NCBI GenBank assembly: GCA_937898685.1
Contig: CALEJT010000071.1
Coordinates: 1 to 64,000, forward strand
Length of the DNA: 64,000 bases
Source: an uncultured Gammaproteobacteria bacterium
GTDB lineage: Bacteria; Pseudomonadota; Gammaproteobacteria; Pseudomonadales; Pseudohongiellaceae
Direction: 5' to 3'
Position 1 is the first letter of the stretch. Each line of letters opens with the position of its first letter. Both the position numbers and the translations under genes were made by a program. The notes beneath the pieces are model-generated. The model made no database searches. It saw only the letters and a list, made by a program, of their open reading frames with translations, and was not told the origin of the DNA. This document shows positions 21,447 through 30,134 of the stretch, in pieces.

Positions 21447-24179
21447 TCAGGTACGCAGCTCGGCATCGAGACGTTCGCGGATGCGCGTCTGCAGCGTGTC
21501 GATCACTTCCGGATCACGCAGCGGACGGTTGAATTCATCGGTGATGAAGAACACGTCCTCGACGTTCTCGCCCAGCGTCGTGATCTTGGCGTTGTGCATC
21601 TTGATGTTCATTTCCACGAAAACGTGGGCGATCACGGCCAACAGACCGGGGCGGTCCAAACACAACACTTCCAGAATGCTGTACGGTTTGTTCTCGTTGT
21701 TGGTCAACGTGGTGACCGTGTTGCGCGTGAAATGCCGCTGTTTGCGCGTCGGCGGGCTGTGCGGCGTGCCGGGCAGGGCCTGCGTGGCGCTGACGTACTG
21801 ACGCAGTTTGTCTTCGATCTGCTGCAGGCGCGGCTTCGTCAACTGCAGCGGCGTGCCGTCGGCTTCCAGCACCATGAATACGAAGTAGCACTGGCCTGCG
21901 GCCAGCGGATAAAAGCGCGCGTCGACGATGGTCAGATTGAGGCGTTCGCACGCCGTGCTGATGTTGGCGAAGAGGAAGGCCGTATGCGGTGCGCGGATGA
22001 AGATCTGCGACGCGCCTTCCTGACCTTCGAAATCGACCGTGTTGCGGAGCGCGATGAGCGGTTCGCAACTGTCGTGTGCTGCGACGGTCTGCGTCTGCCA
22101 CAGGATGTCGTCCGGGCTCTCGCGCAGGAAGTAGTCGGGATCTACACCTTCCCAGAGTTCGAGAGCCTGCTCGCGACCGATGCCGGCGTTCTGCAGCAGT
22201 GCCAGCGCTTCATCACGGGTTTCCTCGATGCGCGCTTCCTTACCTACCGTGACCTCCAGACCTTGGGCGAGCGCGCGCTTGGTCGAGAGATAGAGTTTGC
22301 GCAGCAGCGAGGCGCGCCAGGTGTTCCAGAGATTCGGGTTGGTGCCGTTGATGTCGGCGACGGTGAGCAAGAGCAGATAGTCGAGACGCGTCTGATCGCT
22401 GACCTTGCGTGCGAAGGCCTTGATCACTTCGGGATCATGGATGTCTTCGCGCTGCGCGGTGCTGGACATGATGAGATGGTTCTCCACCAGCCAGCCCACG
22501 AGCATGGTGTCCCACTTGCCGAGATGATGCCGCTTGCAGAAATCCTCGGCGTCCTTCACACCCAGTACCGAATGGTCGCCGCCGCGGCCTTTGGCGATGT
22601 CGTGATAGAGGCCGGCGATGTAGAGCAGTTCAGGTTTCGGCAACTGATGGATGACCTGCGAGCAGATCGGAAAACGGTCCTGCGCTTCCGGATGGCGGAA
22701 GCGGCGCATGTTCTCCATCACCTGTAGGGTGTGATCGTCCACGGTGTAGATGTGGAAGAGGTCGTGCTGCATCTGACCCACCACGCGGCCGAATTCCGGC
22801 AGATAGGCAGAAAGAATGCCGTAGTGCTTCATCTTGCGCAGGATCGCCACCATGTGATGTGGCGAACGCAAGAGCTCCATGAACATGGAGGTGTTGCGCA
22901 CGTCGCGGCGATATTTGTCGTCGATCAGGCGCAGCCCGTTGCGCAAGAGGCGAATGGTGGAAGCGCGGATCGTATCGATTTCGCGATGCTGTGCCATCAG
23001 CACGAAGATCTCGATCAAGGCCATCGGTGTTTGCTGGAACACCCGGTTGTGTTTGGCCTCGATGACGTTGCCGCACATCTGGAAGCGGTTGTTGAGCGAA
23101 ACCACCTTCGCCTTCTTGCCGACGTTGAGGATTTCTTCCTCGAACAACTGCAGCAGGAGGTCGTTGAGACGACGTACGGTCAATACGACCTGATAGTACT
23201 GCTGCATCAGCTTTTCGATGGCGAGGCTCTTGCTGTCGTTCTCATAGCCGAAGAGCTCCGCGAGACGACGCTGATTCTCGAACAGCAGGCGGTCTTCGCG
23301 GCGACGGTTGAGCATGTGCAACGCGTAGCGCAACTTCCATAGGAAACGACGCGCCTGCACGAGCTCGCGATATTCGGTGCGCAGAAGGAAACCGCGCAGC
23401 ACGAGTTCCTTGAAGTCGCCGGTGCCGAGATAGTGACGCGCGATCCAGCTGATGGTCTGGATGTCACGCAGGCCACCAGGGGCCACCTTCAGGTTGGGTT
23501 CGAGCGAGTATTCGATGTCGTCGTATTTGCGATGCCGCTCGAGCTGTTCCGCTTTCTTCGCGGTGAAGAAGCTGGCGTGCTTCCAGATCTTCTTCTGGCT
23601 CAACTTCAGCATCACCTGCTCGTGCAATAGCGGATTGCCGCAGATCGTGCGTGATTCGAGCAGGGCGGTGGCGATGGTGATGTCCTTGGCCGCTTCGTTG
23701 ATGTTCTCGCGAATCGTGCGCACGCTCTGGCCGACTTCGAGATTGATGTCCCACAGAAAGGTGAGGAAGGCTTCGATGTCGGCCTTGTACTTCTTAAGGT
23801 TGCTGCGCTGCAGCAGGATCTGGATGTCGATGTCGGAGTAGGGATGGAGCTCGCCGCGTCCATAGCCACCGACCGCCACGAGGCTGATGTCGTCGGCGTG
23901 GCTCATTTCATAGCGGCGCCAGGCCTGCGTGAGGATCTGGTCGATCAACCAGCTCTGATCCTGAATGAGTGTTTCGATGTTCTCGCCGGCGATGAAGCGT
24001 TCGTCGAGCACCGCCCGCGATTGCTTGAGCTGATTCTTGAACGTGGCGATCACGGGCGCGCCGCTGTCGAGCTGGCGCTGAAATTCTTTGACGTTGAACA
24101 GCAGCTGACGTTTGCTGCCGGAGCGGAGCGGGGCGTGCATCGATGGGGTTGCGCTGATACTGGGAGAAATGGAAGTCAT
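21447..24179 (-). CDS. glnD: PII uridylyltransferase / uridylyl-removing enzyme
   Basis: The 910-residue protein shows all GlnD domains. A nucleotidyltransferase domain carries GGYGRGELHPYSDIDIQILL (about 103-122) with the catalytic Asp pair. A GlnD linker domain follows, then an HD phosphohydrolase domain (about 460-580; GLYHDIAKGRGGDHS). Two C-terminal ACT domains lie at about 705-790 and 830-905. It uridylylates PII when glutamine is low and deuridylylates it when glutamine is high, setting nitrogen assimilation. Length is normal. It lies 28 nt downstream of map in the usual gammaproteobacterial order. Confidence 0.95.
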   Translation of the reverse strand: MTSISPSISATPSMHAPLRSGSKRQLLFNVKEFQRQLDSGAPVIATFKNQLKQSRAVLDERFIAGENIETLIQDQSWLIDQILTQAWRRYEMSHADDISLVAVGGYGRGELHPYSDIDIQILLQRSNLKKYKADIEAFLTFLWDINLEVGQSVRTIRENINEAAKDITIATALLESRTICGNPLLHEQVMLKLSQKKIWKHASFFTAKKAEQLERHRKYDDIEYSLEPNLKVAPGGLRDIQTISWIARHYLGTGDFKELVLRGFLLRTEYRELVQARRFLWKLRYALHMLNRRREDRLLFENQRRLAELFGYENDSKSLAIEKLMQQYYQVVLTVRRLNDLLLQLFEEEILNVGKKAKVVSLNNRFQMCGNVIEAKHNRVFQQTPMALIEIFVLMAQHREIDTIRASTIRLLRNGLRLIDDKYRRDVRNTSMFMELLRSPHHMVAILRKMKHYGILSAYLPEFGRVVGQMQHDLFHIYTVDDHTLQVMENMRRFRHPEAQDRFPICSQVIHQLPKPELLYIAGLYHDIAKGRGGDHSVLGVKDAEDFCKRHHLGKWDTMLVGWLVENHLIMSSTAQREDIHDPEVIKAFARKVSDQTRLDYLLLLTVADINGTNPNLWNTWRASLLRKLYLSTKRALAQGLEVTVGKEARIEETRDEALALLQNAGIGREQALELWEGVDPDYFLRESPDDILWQTQTVAAHDSCEPLIALRNTVDFEGQEGASQIFIRAPHTAFLFANISTACERLNLTIVDARFYPLAAGQCYFVFMVLEADGTPLQLTKPRLQQIEDKLRQYVSATQALPGTPHSPPTRKQRHFTRNTVTTLTNNENKPYSILEVLCLDRPGLLAVIAHVFVEMNIKMHNAKITTLGENVEDVFFITDEFNRPLRDPEVIDTLQTRIRERLDAELRT

Positions 24180-24207
24180 GGCTGCACCCCGGGGCTATGG
24201 GAATGAC

Positions 24208-24981
24208 TCAGAAGCTTTCTTCCTTGCGGCGCGTCAGAACTTCGCAGCCGTCGCGGGTGACCGCGATCGTGTGTTCCCACTGTGCAGAAAGACGACGATC
24301 GCGCGTGGTCACGGTCCAGCCGTCGACGTTCGACAGCTTGGTGTGGTGCGTGCCTGCGTTGATCATCGGCTCGATGGTGAAGGTCATGCCCTCGACCAGG
24401 GCCATGCCGGTGCCGGGGCGGCCGTAATGCAGTACTTGAGGTTCTTCGTGGAAGATGCGGCCGATGCCGTGACCACAATAGTCGCGCACCACGGAGTAGT
24501 GGTTGCTTTCCGCGTGCCGCTGGATCACATGGCCGATGTCGCCCAGCGTGGTGCCGGGACGCACGATCTCGATGGCCTTGTAGAGGCATTCCTGTGTCAC
24601 ACGGATGAGTTTGGCGGCGTGCGGCGGAATGTCGCCCACGGCGAACATCTTGCTGGTGTCGCCGTGGAAGCCGTCCTTGATGACGGTGATGTCGATGTTG
24701 ATGATGTCGCCGGCCTTCAGAATCTTGGTGTCACTCGGGATGCCGTGGCACACCACGTGGTTGACCGATGTACAGATGGATTTCGGGAAACCGTGGTAGT
24801 TGAGCGGAGCAGGGATCGCCTTCTGCACGTTCACGATGTAGTCGTGGCAGATGCGGTCGAGTTCGCCTGTGCTGACGCCGGGCACCACGTAGGGCTCGAT
24901 CATTTCCAGGACTTCGGCGGCGAGACGGCCGGCCACGCGCATTGCGTCGAGCTCGGCTGCGGTTTTAGGGATGACGGCCAT
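24208..24981 (-). CDS. map: type I methionine aminopeptidase
   Basis: The 257-residue enzyme removes the initiator methionine from nascent proteins. It carries the conserved metal ligands of type I enzymes: Asp in INIDITVIKDGFHGDTSKMF, His in CGHGIGRIFHEEP and Glu in MTFTIEPMIN, with a further Glu in WEHTIAVT. Length and start are canonical (MAVIPKTAAELDAMRVAGR). It is transcribed away from rpsB across a 319-nt region, an arrangement conserved in gammaproteobacteria, and is followed by glnD. No obvious Shine-Dalgarno precedes the ATG. Confidence 0.95.
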   Translation of the reverse strand: MAVIPKTAAELDAMRVAGRLAAEVLEMIEPYVVPGVSTGELDRICHDYIVNVQKAIPAPLNYHGFPKSICTSVNHVVCHGIPSDTKILKAGDIINIDITVIKDGFHGDTSKMFAVGDIPPHAAKLIRVTQECLYKAIEIVRPGTTLGDIGHVIQRHAESNHYSVVRDYCGHGIGRIFHEEPQVLHYGRPGTGMALVEGMTFTIEPMINAGTHHTKLSNVDGWTVTTRDRRLSAQWEHTIAVTRDGCEVLTRRKEESF

Positions 24982-25105
24982 AGTTGAACTAACTAATGAG
25001 GAACTGCTTGCCAGACTACTTTTCAGGCCAGCCGTAGGGGATGGCTTGGGAAGTCCGCCATTCTAGTGGATGCCCTCCGGCAAGTACACGAAAAGCAGGT
25101 CGAGG

Positions 25106-25134
25106 TTTATCCGCAACACGCTTTGTGGTATAAA
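25106..25134 (+). promoter_or_regulatory. rpsB promoter
   Basis: TTTATC (25106-25111) and TATAAA (25129-25134) stand 17 nt apart. The -10 is good and the -35 weak. The downstream GCCGCCCGC is a GC-rich discriminator of the kind found at stringently controlled ribosomal promoters. The start of transcription would be near 25141. Confidence 0.6.
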
Positions 25135-25166
25135 GCCGCCCGCTTTGCGTAGGCAGGGCACAACGG

Positions 25167-25192
25167 TGGCAGGGAAACCTGCCAATTTTTTT
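25167..25192 (+). terminator. intrinsic terminator inside the rpsB leader (attenuator candidate)
   Basis: TGGCAGG (25167-25173) pairs with CCTGCCA (25178-25184) around a GAAA loop, followed by A and seven Ts (25186-25192). It lies between the rpsB promoter and start. A second GGCAGGG copy at 25152-25158 could compete for the CCTGCC arm. No plus-strand gene lies upstream, so it can only act on rpsB-leader transcripts. Confidence 0.75.
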
Positions 25193-25300
25193 CCAACGTC
25201 ACACACGCACCGGCACATCCGCCTGGGTGCCCCCGCTCGAATCTTTCGACGGAGGTTGGCTGGATGGGGTACGTGGAGGCCAAACCCAAAGGAAATCATC

Positions 25301-26143
25301 ATGGCTGTTAGCATGAAAGACATGTTGCAGGCCGGCGTCCATTTCGGACACCAGTGCCGCTACTGGAACCCGAAGATGGCTCAGTACATCTACGGCGCCC
25401 GCAACAAGATCCACATCATCAACCTCGAACACACTCTGCCTGCCTTCAACCGCGCACTGGCCGTTGCCAAGAGCATGGCTGAGCGCAAGCAGAAAATCCT
25501 CTTCGTAGGCACCAAGCGCGCCGCCGGCAAGATCATCAAGGCCGAAGCCTCCCGCTGCGGCATGCCTTACGTCGATCAGCGCTGGCTGGGCGGCATGCTC
25601 ACCAACTACAAGACCATCCGCTCCTCGATCCGTCGTCTGCGCGACCTCGAAGCCCAGGAAACCGATGGCACCTTCGACAAACTGACGAAGAAAGAAGCTC
25701 TGATGCGTCGCCGCGCCAAAGAGAAGCTCGAGAAGAGCATCGGCGGTATCAAGGACATGGGTGGTCTGCCTGACGCGCTGTTCGTGATCGACGTCGAGCA
25801 CGAGCGCATCGCCGTGAGCGAAGCCAACAAGCTGGGCATTCCGGTAATCGGCATCGTCGATACCAACAGCAGCCCGGAAGGCATCGACTACGTCATCCCC
25901 GGCAACGACGACGCACTGCGCGCCATCCAGCTCTACGCTCAGAGCTTCGCTGACGCCTGCATCGAAGGCCAGGGCCGCGCCGCCATGGAAGCCGCTTCCC
26001 AGAAAGAAGAGTTCCAGGATGAAGCCGCCGCTGAAGAAGGCGAAGGCGAAACCAAGAAAGGCCGTGCCCCCGCCAAGCCGAAGACCAAGGTGCAGGTACG
26101 CGCCAAAGCCAAAGACAAGGGCGAAGAAGCTGGCGCCGAATAA
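25301..26143 (+). CDS. rpsB: 30S ribosomal protein S2
   Basis: The 280-residue protein opens with the S2 signature MLQAGVHFGHQCRYWNPKM and holds GGMLTNYKTI and PDALFVIDV typical of the family. S2 binds the small subunit and is needed for translation initiation. It is about 40 residues longer than E. coli S2, the excess being a Glu/Lys/Ala-rich C-terminal tail (about 241-280). The ATG at 25301 follows AAAGGAAA by 6 nt; the open frame further upstream is the leader. tsf follows behind a double hairpin, as in most bacteria. Confidence 0.97.
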   Translation: MAVSMKDMLQAGVHFGHQCRYWNPKMAQYIYGARNKIHIINLEHTLPAFNRALAVAKSMAERKQKILFVGTKRAAGKIIKAEASRCGMPYVDQRWLGGMLTNYKTIRSSIRRLRDLEAQETDGTFDKLTKKEALMRRRAKEKLEKSIGGIKDMGGLPDALFVIDVEHERIAVSEANKLGIPVIGIVDTNSSPEGIDYVIPGNDDALRAIQLYAQSFADACIEGQGRAAMEAASQKEEFQDEAAAEEGEGETKKGRAPAKPKTKVQVRAKAKDKGEEAGAE

Positions 26144-26172
26144 GGCCCGGCCACTACCTCAGCAGTACACGG

Positions 26173-26216
26173 GAAAAGGGGCGCTCAGCCCCTTTTCTCA
26201 ACTGGGCCCCCCAGTT
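26173..26216 (+). terminator. tandem hairpins between rpsB and tsf
   Basis: GAAAAGGGGC (26173-26182) pairs with GCCCCTTTTC (26188-26197) over a 5-nt loop. Directly after it, AACTGG (26200-26205) pairs with CCAGTT (26211-26216). The first is a partial terminator, which would lower tsf expression relative to rpsB. Confidence 0.7.
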
Positions 26217-26257
26217 TCATGGTGCCCGTTCCAATCAGTTAGCAAAGGAGCCGAATC

Positions 26258-27133
26258 ATGGCAGAGATTACCGCCGCAGCAGTGAAAGAACTCAGAGAAC
26301 GTACCGGCCTGGGCATGATGGAGTGCAAGAAAGCCCTGGTGGAAGCCAACGGCGACATCGATGTGGCCATCGAAAACCTGCGTAAGGCAGGCAGCATGAA
26401 AGCGGCCAAGAAAGCCAGCCGCACCGCGGCAGAAGGCCTGGTAATGGCCAAAGTGGCCGAAGACGGCAGCTATGGCGTGATGGTCGAAGTGAACAGCGAA
26501 ACCGACTTCGCGGCCCGCGAAGAAAACTTCGGTGCCTTCGTTGCCAAGGTACTCGACAAAGTATTCACCACCAAGAACACCGACGTTCCTGCTCTGATGG
26601 CCGCCGGCCTCGAAGACGATCGTCTGGCTCTGGTACAGAAGATCGGTGAGAACATCAGCGTGCGTCGCGCCGTGCTCGTCGGTGGCGAAGGCCAGACCGT
26701 GGGCGCCTATGTTCACTCCAACAACAAGATCGCCGTACTGGTAGCCCTCAACGGCGGCGACCAGGAACTGGCGCGCGACATCGCCATGCACGTCGCCGCC
26801 ACCAACCCGCTGGTGGTGAATCCGGAAGACGTACCGGCTGACGTACTGGCCAAAGAAAGCGAGATCTACACCGCCCAGGCCGCCGAAAGCGGCAAGCCGG
26901 CCGACATCGTCGAGAAGATGGTGAGCGGCCGTCTGCGTAAGTACATCGAAGAAGTGAGCCTCACCGAACAGGCCTTCGTGAAGGATCCCGACCTGAAAGT
27001 GGGCAAATTGGCCAAGCAGGGTGGTGCCACCATTCTGTCGTTCACCCGCTACATGGTAGGTGAAGGCATCGAGAAAGAAGTGGTCGACTTCGCCGCCGAA
27101 GTTGCCGCTCAGGCAGGCCTGGGTAAGAATTGA
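26258..27133 (+). CDS. tsf: translation elongation factor Ts
   Basis: The 291-residue protein begins AEITAAAVKELRERTGLGMMECKKAL, the N-terminal UBA-like module of EF-Ts, and contains the TDFAAREENF motif (about 80-92) that reaches the EF-Tu nucleotide site. It promotes exchange of GDP for GTP on EF-Tu. The length is normal (E. coli 283). AAAGGAG lies upstream of the ATG. Third in the conserved rpsB-tsf-pyrH-frr series. Confidence 0.97.
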   Translation: MAEITAAAVKELRERTGLGMMECKKALVEANGDIDVAIENLRKAGSMKAAKKASRTAAEGLVMAKVAEDGSYGVMVEVNSETDFAAREENFGAFVAKVLDKVFTTKNTDVPALMAAGLEDDRLALVQKIGENISVRRAVLVGGEGQTVGAYVHSNNKIAVLVALNGGDQELARDIAMHVAATNPLVVNPEDVPADVLAKESEIYTAQAAESGKPADIVEKMVSGRLRKYIEEVSLTEQAFVKDPDLKVGKLAKQGGATILSFTRYMVGEGIEKEVVDFAAEVAAQAGLGKN

Positions 27134-27166
27134 TCACTTTTACGCGAGACAGGTGAACCGGCGCCC

Positions 27167-27901
27167 ATGACCACCAAGATCCGCAAGTACGACCGTATCC
27201 TGCTGAAACTGAGCGGCGAAGCCCTGACGGGCGGCGCCGATTTCGGCATCGACCCGAAGGTACTCGACCGCATGGCGGTGGAGATCGGGCAATTGGTTGG
27301 TATCGGCATTCAAGTGGGCTTGGTGATCGGCGGCGGCAACCTGTTCCGCGGCGCGGCCTTGCATGAGGCCGGCATGGAACGCGTGACCGGCGATCACATG
27401 GGCATGCTCGCCACCGTGATGAACGCGCTGGCCATGCGTGATGCTCTGGAGCGCGCCGGCATCCCGACGCGCGTCATGAGCGCCATTCCGATGAGCGGTG
27501 TGGTGGAACATTACGACCGCCGCACGGCCATCCGCCATCTGCGCGACAATGACGTCGTGATCTTTGCCGCAGGTACCGGCAATCCCTTCTTCACCACCGA
27601 TTCCGCCGCCTGTCTGCGCGCGATCGAAATCGATGCCGACCTGGTCCTCAAGGCCACCAAGGTGGACGGTGTCTACTCCGCCGATCCGAAGAAGGATCCC
27701 ACTGCCGAGAAATACACGCGTCTGACCTACGACGAAGTGTTGGACAAGAAACTGGGTGTGATGGATCTCACGGCGATCTGTCTGTGCCGCGACCACAACA
27801 TGCCGGTGCGCGTATTCGACATGAACAAGGAAGGTGCGCTCTTCAACCTCATGGTAGGTAAGGAAGAGGGCACGTTGATCGCGAGCGTCGTGCAGGGCTG
27901 A
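27167..27901 (+). CDS. pyrH: UMP kinase
   Basis: The 244-residue amino-acid-kinase-fold enzyme phosphorylates UMP to UDP. It carries the bacterial UMP kinase motifs RILLKLSGEALTG at the start, VIGGGNLFRG for phosphate binding, GDHMGMLATVMNALA and FAAGTGNPFFTTDSAA for the substrate site. It has no relation to eukaryotic UMP/CMP kinases. The product feeds the UTP pool and, through pyrG further along this block, CTP. Length and position are canonical. Confidence 0.96.
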   Translation: MTTKIRKYDRILLKLSGEALTGGADFGIDPKVLDRMAVEIGQLVGIGIQVGLVIGGGNLFRGAALHEAGMERVTGDHMGMLATVMNALAMRDALERAGIPTRVMSAIPMSGVVEHYDRRTAIRHLRDNDVVIFAAGTGNPFFTTDSAACLRAIEIDADLVLKATKVDGVYSADPKKDPTAEKYTRLTYDEVLDKKLGVMDLTAICLCRDHNMPVRVFDMNKEGALFNLMVGKEEGTLIASVVQG

Positions 27902-27956
27902 GCCCGCCGATCGCGCCGATCTCTAGCAGCAAGCGAGTTCCAAGGGGAATCAAGCC

Positions 27957-28514
27957 ATGATCAACGACATTCTCAAGGATGCCGAAGAGCGGATGAAAAA
28001 GAGCCTCGTGTCCCTCGAGGCGGCATTCAACAAGATCCGCACCGGACGTGCGCATCCAGGCATTCTGGATAGCATCCGTGTGTCCTATTACGGCTCCGAG
28101 ATGCCGATCCAACAGGTGGCCAACGTGGTGGTGGAAGACGCCCGCACGCTGATGATCGCACCCTGGGAAAGAAAGATGTTGCCCGAAATTGAACGGGCGA
28201 TCATGAAATCCGACCTCGGTCTGAATCCGTCCAACAACGGCGAGGTCATCCGTGTGCCGATGCCGATGCTCACCGAGCAGACGCGTCGTGACTACACCAA
28301 GCAGGCGAAGGCGGAAGCCGAAAACGCTCGCGTTGCAGTGCGCAACATCCGCCGTGACGCCAACACCATGGTCAAGGATCTGCTGAAGGAAAAGGCGATC
28401 AGCGAAGACGATGAACGCCGCGCCGAGCAGAACATCCAGAAGATGACCGACAACTACATCGCGCTCATCGACAAGAAATACGCCGAAAAAGAAGCCGACC
28501 TCCTGTCGGTGTGA
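27957..28514 (+). CDS. frr: ribosome recycling factor
   Basis: The 185-residue protein has the RRF size and sequence: an N-terminal helix with MKKSLVSLEAAFNKIRTGRAHPGILD, the beta domain ending MLPEIERAIMKSDLGLNPSNNG, then the long C-terminal helices (RRDYTKQAKAEAENARVAVRN). With EF-G it splits post-termination ribosomes. AAGGGGAAT stands 6 nt before the ATG. It is followed after 15 nt by uppS. Confidence 0.97.
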   Translation: MINDILKDAEERMKKSLVSLEAAFNKIRTGRAHPGILDSIRVSYYGSEMPIQQVANVVVEDARTLMIAPWERKMLPEIERAIMKSDLGLNPSNNGEVIRVPMPMLTEQTRRDYTKQAKAEAENARVAVRNIRRDANTMVKDLLKEKAISEDDERRAEQNIQKMTDNYIALIDKKYAEKEADLLSV

Positions 28515-28529
28515 GCGGCGGTTCCCGCC

Positions 28530-29312
28530 ATGACTGCGATTCGTCAGCCCAGCGGTAAAGCCCAGGGCCAAGTGTCCTTGCCGCGGCACGTCGCCATCAT
28601 CATGGATGGCAACAACCGCTGGATCAAATTGCAGGGTGGCAGCGGCATCGATGGCCACAAGGCCGGCGCCGAAGCCGCGCGCCGCGTGATCCGCCTCTGC
28701 GCGGAGCGCGGCGTGGAAGTGTTGACCCTCTTCGCCTTCAGCAGCGAAAACTGGCAACGCCCGCCACAGGAAGTGAAGGGCCTGATGTCGCTCTTCACCC
28801 GCTTTCTGCAGCGCAGCGAAGTGTCCAAGCTGCACGAGAACGGCATCCGTCTCTGTTTCATCGGTAACCGCACGCGTTTTTCTTCACAACTGCAGCGCCT
28901 GATGCGCGATGCGGAAGTGCTCACGCGCGATAACGCGGTCATGACCGTCGTGGTGGCGGCCGACTACGGTGGACGTTGGGATCTGGTCGAAGCGTCGCGC
29001 CAGGTCGCGCGGCGGGTGCAGGCGGGTGAACTCGAGCCCGATGCCATCACCGAGGACGTTCTCAACGCGCACACGGCGCTGCATGAATTCCCCGCGCCCG
29101 ATCTCTGCATTCGCACGGGTGGCGAACAGCGCATCAGCAACTTTCTACTCTGGCAGCTCGCCTACACCGAACTGCATTTCACCAGCACGCTTTGGCCCGA
29201 TTTCGATCTCAGCGATCTCGAAGCAGCCTTTGCGGACTTTGCACGTCGTCAGCGCCGCTTCGGTCGCGTCAGCGAGCAATTGGAGCAGGAGCTGCGCGAG
29301 GGGACGCGCTGA
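28530..29312 (+). CDS. uppS: undecaprenyl diphosphate synthase
   Basis: The 260-residue cis-prenyltransferase adds isopentenyl units to farnesyl diphosphate to make the C55 carrier for murein and O-antigen. It carries the diphosphate-binding motif IIMDGNNRWIKLQG with the catalytic Asp, GHKAGAEAARRVI, FAFSSENWQRP and the C-terminal DLCIRTGGEQRISNFLLWQLAYTE with the Arg residues for IPP binding. Its stop shares one base with the cdsA start (TGATG). The precursor comes from the MEP enzymes Dxr, IspD and IspF encoded in the same block. Confidence 0.95.
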   Translation: MTAIRQPSGKAQGQVSLPRHVAIIMDGNNRWIKLQGGSGIDGHKAGAEAARRVIRLCAERGVEVLTLFAFSSENWQRPPQEVKGLMSLFTRFLQRSEVSKLHENGIRLCFIGNRTRFSSQLQRLMRDAEVLTRDNAVMTVVVAADYGGRWDLVEASRQVARRVQAGELEPDAITEDVLNAHTALHEFPAPDLCIRTGGEQRISNFLLWQLAYTELHFTSTLWPDFDLSDLEAAFADFARRQRRFGRVSEQLEQELREGTR

Positions 29313-30133
29313 TGTTGCGCCAGCGCCTGCTGACGGCCGCGGTGCTGGTCGCCATCGTGGCGGCAGCCGTGTTGTATCTGCCACCTGCCGGTTTCGCGCT
29401 GTTCGTCGCGCTCATCATCCTGATCGGTGCCTGGGAGTGGAGCACCTTGCTCAAGCTCACACGTCCCGCGCGTGTGGCCTATCTCGCCGTGATGGCGGCG
29501 CTCATGGCAGCACTGCAATCCACTTCGATCGACTTGTTGCTACCGCTGATGCTCGTGAGTGCACTGTGGTGGTTGGTCGCATTCTCATTGGTCTTGCGCT
29601 ATCCCGACGGCGGCACCTGGTGGCAGCGGCGTGCCGTGGCGCTCGGCATTGGATTGCTCGTTCTGGTTCCGGGCTTCGTTGCGCTCAACGCCCTGCGCGA
29701 GATGGAGCGCTATCCCTTGGTGATCGCCGGTTTCATCGTGCTCGTCGCGGCTGCCGACAGTTTTGCCTATTTCACGGGGCGTGCCTTCGGTCGGCGCCGT
29801 CTTGCCCCGCGCGTCAGTCCCAACAAGAGCTGGGAAGGTGTCTATGGCGGTATGGCGGGTTGTGTTGCGCTCGGCCTCGTCGTGCTCAATTGGTTGGTTC
29901 CGCCGGGTGAGGCTGGCCTGAGTTACTGGTCGACGGCAGTGGTGGGCCTGGTGCTCTTGGCAGCATTCAGCGTGGTAGGTGATCTCTTCGAAAGCATGTT
30001 CAAACGTCATTGTCAGGTGAAGGACAGCGGCAATCTGTTGCCGGGCCATGGGGGGGTACTCGACCGCCTCGACAGCCTCACCGCAGCGCTGCCCATCTAT
30101 GTGCTGATCCTGAACACGCTGGGCCCACTCTAA
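29312..30133 (+). CDS. cdsA: phosphatidate cytidylyltransferase
   Basis: The 273-residue inner-membrane enzyme makes CDP-diacylglycerol from phosphatidic acid and CTP. It has about 7-8 transmembrane helices and the CDP-alcohol signature region SPNKSWEGVYGGMAG followed near the C-terminus by the family signature (GDLFESMFKRHCQVKDSGNLLPGHGGVLDRLDSL, whose Asp residues bind Mg-CTP). The start at 29312 overlaps the uppS stop by one base; an upstream in-frame Met would lie inside uppS. dxr follows after one base. Confidence 0.94.
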   Translation: MLRQRLLTAAVLVAIVAAAVLYLPPAGFALFVALIILIGAWEWSTLLKLTRPARVAYLAVMAALMAALQSTSIDLLLPLMLVSALWWLVAFSLVLRYPDGGTWWQRRAVALGIGLLVLVPGFVALNALREMERYPLVIAGFIVLVAAADSFAYFTGRAFGRRRLAPRVSPNKSWEGVYGGMAGCVALGLVVLNWLVPPGEAGLSYWSTAVVGLVLLAAFSVVGDLFESMFKRHCQVKDSGNLLPGHGGVLDRLDSLTAALPIYVLILNTLGPL

Positions 30134-30134
30134 G

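Larger units (their letters stand above)
24982..25300. other. divergent map/rpsB control region
   Basis: The 319 nt carry the rpsB promoter and its leader with an internal intrinsic terminator, described separately. The rest of the leader (25193-25300) can form further stems, for example GCACC (25207-25211) with GGTGC (25226-25230), as expected of an S2-responsive rpsB leader. No clear map promoter can be assigned on the minus strand. Confidence 0.5.

Noticed and set aside
21039..22727. Plus-strand open frame opposite glnD and yffB
   Set aside because: Overlaps two well-supported genes on the other strand and shows only shadow composition.
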